Positions 6,152-11,298 of a DNA stretch of 11,298 nt are shown here, piece after piece. Source of the stretch: Gp7-AA10 sp035516895 (lineage in GTDB: Bacteria > Acidobacteriota > Thermoanaerobaculia > Gp7-AA8). Under the pieces are notes generated by a model. That model did no database searches and was not told the DNA's origin. It saw only the letters and a program-made list of their open reading frames with translations. The DNA lies in NCBI GenBank assembly GCA_035516895.1, contig DATIZY010000094.1, forward strand, positions 1 through 11,298, in the 5' to 3' direction. Position 1 is the first letter of the stretch, and the number at the start of each line of letters is the position of its first letter. Made by a program: the position numbers and the translations under genes.

Positions 6152-8136
6152 ACCTGCTCCGTCCGGTGCCGATGGTGCATTTTCGCGCGCAGGTGCCGAA
6201 CCGCGACGCCGCCGCGGCAACGCGCGCGATCGCCGGCGAAGGTCTCCTGCATCTCGTCGACATCGCGCACGGGCGAACGCCGTACGACGCCTCCCCTCCC
6301 GGCGTCCGCGATCTCTATGCGACATTTCGCGACCTCGTCAACCGCATCCGCTCCACCAGCGATCGCCTCGGCATCAACCAGCGCGACCTCGCCGGCGCCG
6401 TCGATGCGAGCGACGTCGATGATTTCGCGGCCGAGCGCGATCGCATTCTTCTCGCCTTCGAGCCGATCGAAAAGCGCGTCGCCGATCTCGTTCGGGCATC
6501 GGCCGCGCAGCGCGAAAAGCTCTCGACGACTTGCGAACGTGCGGCACAGGGGGCGCGCATTCAGCGGGCGAGTCTCGATCTCGACCGCCTGACAAAGCTC
6601 CGCTTCGCCGCCCTTCGCCTCGGCATCGCTCCGCCGGAAGCGCTGGAGTCGATCGCGGGCGTTCTCGCGCCGCTTCCGAATGCAATCGTTCCGCTCGATG
6701 AAGGCGCCGGCGACGTTCTCTTCGCGGCGATCGCGCCCGCAAGCGCATCCGCGCGTATCGACGAGGCTTTTCGCATCGCCGTCGTGCAGCCGGTTCCGTT
6801 GTCCGCAACGCCCGGCGAACGCGAGTTGAAGGAATGCGAATCGGCGGCCGCCCAGGCGCAGAAGGCGATCGACGACGAGCGGGCGAACAGCAACGACGCC
6901 CTTCTAAAACTCGCGCGCCGCAGCCAGACGATCATGCTGCTGCTGCAGGCGCAGACCTTCTTTGCCGCCGCGGGGCGATTCATCGTCATCTCAGGCTGGG
7001 TGCCGCAGGAAAGCGCATCGCGTCTGCGCGACCGCGTGCTCACCGCAACCGGCAATCGCGCGATCGTCGACATCGAATCGGCCGAGCTGGTTCCCGGCTA
7101 TGCCGAGGGGACGCTACGCGTGCCGATTCTGCATCACAATCCGCTGCTGCTGCGGCCGTTTCAAAAGCTCGTCGAGATGTACGGCACGCCGTCGTACGCC
7201 GAGGTCGAGCCGACAGCGTTCTTCGCGGTCGCGTTTCTGCTGATGTTCGGTCTGATGTTCGGCGACGTTGGCCACGGCCTTGTGCTCTTCTCCGCCGGAT
7301 GGTTTCTCTATCGCTACATGCCCCGCTTCCTCGACTACGGAATTCTGCTGATGGAGGCGGGCACGGCGTCGGCGATTTTCGGCGTCCTCTACGGGAGCGT
7401 GTTCGGCATTCACGGATGGATTCCGACGCTGTGGCTCGAGCCCATCGACGATCTCTCGAGATTCATGGTCATCGCGATCTGCTTCGGTGCCGTCGTTGTG
7501 ACGGCCGGCCTTGCCCTCAACATCGCAAACACGTGGCGTTCGGGAGAGTGGCGATCGGCGCTCATCGGTCCGAAAGGCCTGACCGGCGCGCTGCTCTACT
7601 GGATCGTGCTCGTGGTGATCGCGCGCGCGTTCGTCTCCGCGAGTGTGCGCATTCCGAGCGCGATCATCGTCGCACTCGCGATCGCCGTCGTCGTCGTTCT
7701 GGCGACCTCGCGGCCCATCGTTCGCGCGATGGAGAAACACGCGCCTCCCCGCCCCCGCCCGCCCGTCCGCACGACGCCGTGGTGGCTGCATGCGCTCGAG
7801 GCATCGGTGGAGCTCGTCGACACGCTCTTCTCGTTCTTCGCGAACACGATTTCCTTCGTGCGCATCGCCGCGTTCGCGGCCGTGCACGCCGCGGTCTTTC
7901 TGGCGATCTTCGCGCTCGTCGACACGATCGCCGGCTTGCGCTTCGGCGGCCTTCTCACGGTGCTGATTCAGATCGCGGGCAACGCGCTCGTGATCCTGCT
8001 CGAAGGCCTCGTCGTTTCGGTGCAGGTCCTTCGCCTCGAGTACTACGAATTCTTCGGTAAGTTCTTCCGGAGCGGCGGCGAGCCGTACACGCCGCTCGAC
8101 ATTCCGTCTGCCGTTGGGAGTGAACGTCATGCGTAG
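6148..8136 (+). CDS. ntpI: V/A-type ATPase subunit I (membrane stator, subunit a)
   Basis: Membrane stator subunit of 662 aa, of normal length, providing the ion half-channels against the K ring. The N-terminal ~330 residues are soluble, with coiled-coil stretches. The family signature starts at residue 336 (RPFQKLVEMYGTPSYAEVEP) and runs into the first membrane helices (FLLMFGLMFGDVGHGL). About seven to eight hydrophobic segments follow up to residue 640. The two conserved arginines that face the proteolipid Glu are R572 (SFVRIAAF) and R629 (QVLRLEYYEFFGKFF). The protein ends in the usual GGEPYTPL block. ATG 6148 overlaps the stop of subunit C (ATGA). A longer frame upstream of it is a shadow in the C gene. 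Its TAG at 8134-8136 overlaps the first codons of the K gene. Confidence 0.96.
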   Translation: MNLLRPVPMVHFRAQVPNRDAAAATRAIAGEGLLHLVDIAHGRTPYDASPPGVRDLYATFRDLVNRIRSTSDRLGINQRDLAGAVDASDVDDFAAERDRILLAFEPIEKRVADLVRASAAQREKLSTTCERAAQGARIQRASLDLDRLTKLRFAALRLGIAPPEALESIAGVLAPLPNAIVPLDEGAGDVLFAAIAPASASARIDEAFRIAVVQPVPLSATPGERELKECESAAAQAQKAIDDERANSNDALLKLARRSQTIMLLLQAQTFFAAAGRFIVISGWVPQESASRLRDRVLTATGNRAIVDIESAELVPGYAEGTLRVPILHHNPLLLRPFQKLVEMYGTPSYAEVEPTAFFAVAFLLMFGLMFGDVGHGLVLFSAGWFLYRYMPRFLDYGILLMEAGTASAIFGVLYGSVFGIHGWIPTLWLEPIDDLSRFMVIAICFGAVVVTAGLALNIANTWRSGEWRSALIGPKGLTGALLYWIVLVVIARAFVSASVRIPSAIIVALAIAVVVVLATSRPIVRAMEKHAPPRPRPPVRTTPWWLHALEASVELVDTLFSFFANTISFVRIAAFAAVHAAVFLAIFALVDTIAGLRFGGLLTVLIQIAGNALVILLEGLVVSVQVLRLEYYEFFGKFFRSGGEPYTPLDIPSAVGSERHA

Positions 8137-8470
8137 CCGCAATCGTGTTCTGTTGATTCTCACCGTCGCGCTTCCCGTTCTGGCGATCCTCTTCGTCCTG
8201 CCGCTGTTAGGCCAGCAGGCGACGAACGCCGCCGCGCCGCCGGTTTCGCCCGAAGTCATGAAGTGGGGCTTCGCCGCAGCGGCGCTCGCAGCGGGACTCG
8301 CCGCGTTAGGCGCGGCGTACGCCGTCGCGGTCGTCGGCGCCGCGGCGATGGGTGCCGTGGCCGAGAAGCCGGAGACCGCCGGACGCGCCCTGATTTTCGT
8401 CGGCCTCGCCGAAGGCATCGCGATCTACGGACTGATCATCGCGATCATGATCCTGGGACATTTGCGATGA
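8129..8470 (+). CDS. ntpK: V/A-type ATPase subunit K (c-ring proteolipid)
   Basis: Rotor-ring proteolipid of 113 aa. A hydrophobic N-terminal segment (7-28) and linker precede two membrane helices (about 47-73 and 86-110) joined by a polar loop AEKPETAGR (78-86). The first segment is either a signal peptide, as in some bacterial proteolipids, or a third helix. The ion-binding carboxylate is E95 in GLAEGIAIYGLI. It is followed by Gly, not the Ser/Thr typical of sodium-binding c subunits, and helix 1 has no Gln at the matching depth, so proton coupling is favoured by inference. ATG 8129 is preceded by GGGAG (8116-8120) at 8-base spacing; TTG 8114 and GTG 8120 are open but less likely. The gene overlaps subunit I upstream and subunit F downstream (ATGA). 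Confidence 0.93.
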   Translation: MRSRNRVLLILTVALPVLAILFVLPLLGQQATNAAAPPVSPEVMKWGFAAAALAAGLAALGAAYAVAVVGAAAMGAVAEKPETAGRALIFVGLAEGIAIYGLIIAIMILGHLR

Positions 8471-8673
8471 CTCCGTTCGTCATCGGAACACGTCCCGACG
8501 TCGTCGGCTTCGCGCTCGCGGGCATCGACGGCACGATCTGCGCGACGGCGGCCGAAGCGGATCGCGCGCTGTCGGAGCTGACGCCCGATCACATTGCCAT
8601 CGTGTCGCCCGAATTCGCGGAATGCGAGCAGCTCGAGCGCGCGGCGATGTACGTGGTTTTGCCGCGAAGGTGA
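8467..8673 (+). CDS. V/A-type ATPase subunit F (short form)
   Basis: Central-rotor accessory subunit, recognised by its N-terminal Rossmann-like start: FVIGTRPDVVGFALAGIDGT (4-23) matches the family pattern 'vIGd-dtv-GFrLaGi-g', and AAEADRALSEL (28-38) the following helix. It has only 68 aa, against about 100 for typical F subunits. It ends after MYVVLPRR, where homologues continue with the C-terminal helix that binds the rotor. The frame is clean and the next gene starts 3 bases after the stop, so this looks like a genuine short form, not an obvious frameshift. ATG 8467 overlaps the K stop (ATGA). It lies between K and E. Confidence 0.8.
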   Translation: MTPFVIGTRPDVVGFALAGIDGTICATAAEADRALSELTPDHIAIVSPEFAECEQLERAAMYVVLPRR

Positions 8674-8676
8674 TCG

Positions 8677-9168
8677 ATGCAGACCGTGGGCAGCGTCGCC
8701 TCGATCATCGCCGCGATCCGCGAGGATTGCGCGGCGGAGGTCGAGCGACTCGATCGCTCGATCGCGGAGCAGGTCGAAGCACTCCGCAAGGAGCAGGAGA
8801 CGACGAGCGTCGCCGTTGCCGATCGCGAATCGCGGCTCGCCGCGGCGCGTCGCGAGAATCAGGAGCGCGTTGCGCAGCAGGAATGGGAAGGGCGGCGCGC
8901 GGAGATCGAGCAGCGCGAAGCGTGGATCGCGCGCGTCGTTGCGAAAGCGCACGACGCGTGGAAGCCGTCGCGCGAGCAGCTCGACGCGCTCATTCACGAG
9001 GCCACGCAGAACCTCGGCGCCGCTGAATCGGAGATCAAAGTCATCGAGCGCGATGGCGGCTGCGTCGTCACCGCCGGCGACATGGTGTTCGACAACACGC
9101 TCGACGCGCGGTCGCAGCGGCTCGAGGCCGAATGGCGCAAAGCGCTCAGCGAGGTGTACCGGCCATGA
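8677..9168 (+). CDS. ntpE: V/A-type ATPase subunit E (peripheral stalk)
   Basis: Peripheral-stalk subunit of 163 aa. Residues 1-95 form a long charged coiled coil (REDCAAEVERLDRSIAEQVE and onward). The C-terminal globular part carries the family block GGCVVTAGDMVFDNTLDAR (125-143), followed by SQRLEAEWRKALSEVY, which normally docks on the A/B head. It is somewhat shorter than the common ~190-200 aa. GAAGG (8666-8670) precedes ATG 8677, three bases after the F stop. The gene ends in CCATGA, the same junction sequence seen at the end of the stalk and A genes. Here, however, the ATG does not begin a known subunit but an open frame through a repeat array. Confidence 0.88.
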   Translation: MQTVGSVASIIAAIREDCAAEVERLDRSIAEQVEALRKEQETTSVAVADRESRLAAARRENQERVAQQEWEGRRAEIEQREAWIARVVAKAHDAWKPSREQLDALIHEATQNLGAAESEIKVIERDGGCVVTAGDMVFDNTLDARSQRLEAEWRKALSEVYRP

Positions 9169-9452
9169 GGACGGCGCCGAGTGTAGGGTCGCCCAACCCC
9201 GGGCTCGGCACGGCGCAGCCGTGCCCTACACGCAATCCCGTCGCAGCACGTGCAGGGTCGAGCTGCGCTCGACCGAACCCCCGGTTCGCCACGCCGCAGC
9301 CCCGCCCCACACGCAATCCCGTCGCAGCACGTGTAGGGTCGAGCTGCGCTCGACCGAACCCCCCGCTCGGCACGGCGCAGCCGTGCCCTACACGCGACGC
9401 CGATTTCGGCACGCCGCAGCCGCGCCCTACGCGCGAAGGTGGTGGGCGATGA
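9165..9452 (+). CDS. repeat-derived open frame between subunits E and A (95 codons), doubtful gene
   Basis: An open frame runs from ATG 9165, overlapping the E stop as ATGA, to TGA 9450, overlapping the A start as ATGA. Its product would be low-complexity and Pro/Arg/Ala-rich, with the recurring block PTRNPVAAR and no recognisable domain. It consists almost wholly of the REP-like array. The other forward frame that leads into A is also open here and the DNA is very GC-rich, so openness alone proves little. The double ATGA fit, and the repeat period of 81 bases (27 codons), are the only arguments for translation. It may serve to keep ribosomes moving from E to A. Confidence 0.2.
   Translation: MRTAPSVGSPNPGLGTAQPCPTRNPVAARAGSSCARPNPRFATPQPRPTRNPVAARVGSSCARPNPPLGTAQPCPTRDADFGTPQPRPTREGGGR
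9181..9430. repeat. REP/REPIN-like palindromic repeat array between subunits E and A
   Basis: Three units and a half-unit are seen: 9181-9231 (51 bp), 9250-9312 (63 bp), 9331-9393 (63 bp) and a right half at 9408-9430. The intact unit 9331-9393 has terminal inverted repeats GTGTAGGG and CCCTACAC and contains two hairpins facing opposite ways. The left is GTAG (9333-9336) followed by GGTCGAGC-TGC-GCTCGACC (9337-9355). The right is GGCACGGC-GCA-GCCGTGCC (9369-9387) followed by CTAC (9388-9391). Identical 18-bp spacers GCAATCCCGTCGCAGCAC separate units 1-2 and 2-3. Unit 1 has lost most of its left hairpin, and unit 2 has a decayed right hairpin. A GTAG tetranucleotide directly before a palindrome, and two such halves in inverted orientation, is the architecture of REPs and REPINs mobilised by RAYT transposases. 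No transposase is in this window. Confidence 0.85.
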
Positions 9453-11179
9453 CCGCAAGCGGCCGCATCACCGAAATCTCCGGCTGGACCGTCCGCGCTC
9501 GCATCGACCAGCCGCTCTCCATGCGCGAGGTCGTCCTCGTCGGCGAGCAGCGGCTGATCGGCGAGATCGTCGCGCTCGATCATCGCGACGCGACGATTCA
9601 GGTCTACGAGGAAACCGAGGGAGTGGCGCCGGGCGATCCGCTGGAAACGACGGGCGAGCCACTCTCCATCGAGCTCGGCCCCGGACTTCTCGGCGGCATC
9701 TTCGACGGCGTGCAGCGTCCACTGACCGCACTCGCTTCGGCGCAAGGCGACTTCATCGCGCGCGGCAGCCGCTTGCCGGCGCTCGATCGCGACAAACTGT
9801 GGGATTTCGAGCCGAGGATTGCGGCAGGCGCGGACGTTGCCGGCGGCACGGTCCTCGGCAGCGTCGCCGAAACGCCGGCGCTCGCGCATCCGATTCTCGT
9901 GCCGCCGGGCGTCGGCGGACGGGTGCTGTCCATCGTTGGGGCGGGGCCGCGCCGGGTGAGCGATCCGATTGCCGAGATCGACACCGGCAAAGAGGTCAAG
10001 ATATTGACTATGTGCCAGCGCTGGCGCGCGAGGGCCGCGCGTCCCGCTGCGGAGCGGCTCGCTCCCGACGTGCCGCTGCTCACGGGCCAGCGCGTCCTTG
10101 ACACGTTTTTCCCGCTCGCGCGAGGCGGAGCCGCAGCGATGCCGGGAGGATTCGGCACCGGCAAGACCGTGACGCAGCATCAGCTCTGCCGCTGGGCGGA
10201 CGCCGACGTGATCGTCTTCGTCGGCTGCGGCGAGCGCGGAAACGAAATCGCGGAGCTCGTGCGCGAGCTGCCGCAGCTCGTCGATCCGCGCACGAAACGC
10301 CTCCTCGCCGAGCGCAGCGTTCTGATCGCAAACACCTCGAACATGCCGGTGTCCGCGCGCGAGGCCTCGCTGTTCACGGGCATCACCATCGGCGAGTACT
10401 ACCGCGACCTCGGCTACAACGTTCTGCTGCTCGCCGATTCGATTTCGCGCTGGGCCGAGGCGCTGCGCGAGATCTCCGGGCGGCTGGGCGAGATGCCGGC
10501 CGAGGAAGGCTATCCGCCGTATTTGTCGAGCGCGCTCGCGTCGTTTTACGAACGCGCGGGTTACGTCAAGACGCTTTCCGGCGCCGACGGATCGCTGACG
10601 GTCATCACCGCGATCTCCCCGCCGGCCGGCGATTTGACCGAGCCGGTGACGCGTCACGCGCAGCGGTTCGTCCGCACGTTCTGGACGCTCGATCGTCAGC
10701 TCGCGGCCGCGCGCGTCTTTCCGGCGATCAGCACGCGTGCGTCGTACAGCGACACGCGTCCGTCGACTCCGGAGTGGTCGGCGCTGCAATCGGAGGCGAT
10801 GGCGTTTCTCGAGGAGAGCGCGCGCATCGACGAGACCGCACGCCTCGTCGGCATCGAGAGCCTTCCCGAACGCGAGCAGTTTCTGCTGCATCTCGCCGAT
10901 GCGTTTCAGGAAGGATTTCTCCAGCAGAACGCGTACGACGAGGTGGACGCGTACTGCGCGCCCCAGCGGCAGATCGAGCTGCTCGAGGAGTTCATGCGCG
11001 CGCGGCGCGAGGGACTCAAGACAATCGAGTCGGGAGCGCCGCCGGCTGTCGACTTCAATGCGCTCATCAAGATGAAAAACGAGTTGTCCGTTGTGGGTTC
11101 TCAGTTACCAGGGAACACCGCTGACAACCGACAACTGACAACCGACAACGCGGCGCAAAGCGCCGCCATGAAGCCATGA
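9449..11179 (+). CDS. ntpA: V/A-type ATPase subunit A (catalytic)
   Basis: Catalytic ATP-hydrolysing/synthesising head subunit, 576 aa. The N-terminal beta-barrel starts GRITEISGWTVRARI (5-19), and the A-specific non-homologous region spans about 105-195. The P-loop is GGFGTGKT (233-240). The catalytic Glu is E262 in GCGERGNE, and the Walker B strand is NVLLLADS (324-331). Downstream blocks SRWAEALREISGRLGEMPAE and PSTPEW are standard. A much longer frame is open upstream, but conserved sequence begins at ATG 9449, which has GAAGGTGG (9435-9442) ahead of it. The fold should end near KMKNEL (about residue 545). The last ~30 residues are encoded by an inserted palindromic repeat and a GC hairpin, and look dispensable. 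The stop overlaps subunit B (ATGA). The gene is preceded by the REP-like array. Confidence 0.96.
   Translation: MTASGRITEISGWTVRARIDQPLSMREVVLVGEQRLIGEIVALDHRDATIQVYEETEGVAPGDPLETTGEPLSIELGPGLLGGIFDGVQRPLTALASAQGDFIARGSRLPALDRDKLWDFEPRIAAGADVAGGTVLGSVAETPALAHPILVPPGVGGRVLSIVGAGPRRVSDPIAEIDTGKEVKILTMCQRWRARAARPAAERLAPDVPLLTGQRVLDTFFPLARGGAAAMPGGFGTGKTVTQHQLCRWADADVIVFVGCGERGNEIAELVRELPQLVDPRTKRLLAERSVLIANTSNMPVSAREASLFTGITIGEYYRDLGYNVLLLADSISRWAEALREISGRLGEMPAEEGYPPYLSSALASFYERAGYVKTLSGADGSLTVITAISPPAGDLTEPVTRHAQRFVRTFWTLDRQLAAARVFPAISTRASYSDTRPSTPEWSALQSEAMAFLEESARIDETARLVGIESLPEREQFLLHLADAFQEGFLQQNAYDEVDAYCAPQRQIELLEEFMRARREGLKTIESGAPPAVDFNALIKMKNELSVVGSQLPGNTADNRQLTTDNAAQSAAMKP
11083..11166. 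repeat. imperfect 67-bp palindrome plus GC hairpin in the 3' end of the subunit A gene
   Basis: A left arm (11083-11111) and right arm (11121-11149), each 29 bases, are complementary at 22 of 29 positions by my count, around a 9-base centre GGAACACCG. The right arm is two tandem copies of CTGACAACCGACAA (11121-11134, 11135-11148). Directly after lies a perfect hairpin GCGGCGC-AAA-GCGCCGC (11150-11166). The base composition differs sharply from the surrounding coding DNA. It reads as an inserted MITE-like or repeat element, translated in frame as the A-subunit tail. Confidence 0.7.
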
Positions 11180-11298
11180 CGACCGCCGGCCTCGAACGAC
11201 GCGGACTCATCGAACTGCGCGGGCAGCTGGCGTTCATCGAAGGAGTGAGCGGAGTCGCGTTTCACGACGGCGTCGATCTCGTCGGCTCCGACGGCAAT
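11176..11298 (+). CDS. ntpB: V/A-type ATPase subunit B, N-terminal part (cut by window end)
   Basis: The first 41 codons are visible, reading MTTAGLERRGLIELRGQLAF then IEGVSGVAFHDGVDLVGSDG. The pattern 'i-G-L-fieGVsgVa--d-V-l' matches the N-terminal beta-barrel of the non-catalytic nucleotide-binding subunit B, and B normally follows A. ATG 11176 overlaps the A stop (ATGA). The Shine-Dalgarno region is occupied by the GC hairpin 11150-11166, so translation probably depends on coupling to A. The rest, and presumably subunit D, lie beyond the window. Confidence 0.85.
   Translation, partial: MTTAGLERRGLIELRGQLAFIEGVSGVAFHDGVDLVGSDGN

Noticed and set aside
7114..8418. 434-codon minus-strand frame opposite subunits I and K
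   Set aside because: Low-complexity antisense shadow of clear membrane-protein genes; no recognisable family.
9181..9430. CRISPR-like array (regular repeats and spacers)
   Set aside because: The 18-bp spacers are identical, the repeats themselves contain two palindromes and vary, and no cas gene is nearby. It is a tandem palindromic repeat, not a CRISPR.
8594..9448. Upstream extension of the subunit A frame (861-codon frame)
   Set aside because: The part before 9449 overlaps subunit E in another frame, is Arg/Ser-rich and lacks any domain; conserved A sequence begins at ATG 9449.
9146..10891. 581-codon minus-strand frame opposite subunit A
   Set aside because: It mirrors the GC-rich codon pattern of A, has no domain and is rich in Arg, Asp and Ala as typical antisense shadows are.

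Overview
This is a GC-rich bacterial chromosome segment, G/C-heavy at third codon positions, with tightly packed genes. Several features would fit an Acidobacteriota-like soil bacterium: a V/A-type ATPase operon, a Cys-less Fur-family regulator beside katG, a DUF6335-like acidic protein and GTAG-type palindromic repeats. No rRNA or other phylogenetic marker is present, so this placement is a guess.

Layout. Positions 59-2759 (+) hold an oxidative-stress pair: a Fur/PerR-type regulator with no cysteines, then full-length catalase-peroxidase KatG, closed by a strong hairpin (2768-2794). Positions 2760-3091 are non-coding but contain a nested stem structure (2830-2898). Positions 3092-3571 (+) encode a VOC/glyoxalase-fold protein with an aberrant Arg-rich tail, bracketed by the complementary heptamers GTTAGGC and GCCTAAC. 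A 44-codon ORF with a good ribosome binding site follows (3677-3811). On the minus strand a coupled pair (4478 down to 3808) encodes a DUF6335-like acidic protein and a small exported cytochrome c. Divergent from it is a tandem-CBS-domain protein (4595-5035).

From 5106 to the window end runs a V/A-type ATPase operon in the order G/H-like stalk, C, I, K, F, E, A, B, with B cut off by the window. Most junctions are 4-base ATGA stop/start overlaps, so the subunits are probably translationally coupled. Several subunits are short: F is 68 aa and C is 242 aa. The c-ring Glu (E95 of K) is followed by Gly, not Ser/Thr, which favours protons over sodium as the coupling ion.

The most unusual part is repeat invasion at both borders of the catalytic subunit A gene. 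Between E and A lies an array of REP/REPIN-like elements (9181-9430). Each half is GTAG followed directly by a hairpin with the same 3-base loop but a different, compensated stem. An open frame crosses the array and overlaps E and A by ATGA at its two ends. At the 3' end of the A gene, a second, unrelated 67-bp imperfect palindrome (11083-11149) and a GC hairpin are translated as an extra C-terminal tail, and the ATGA overlap with B is kept.
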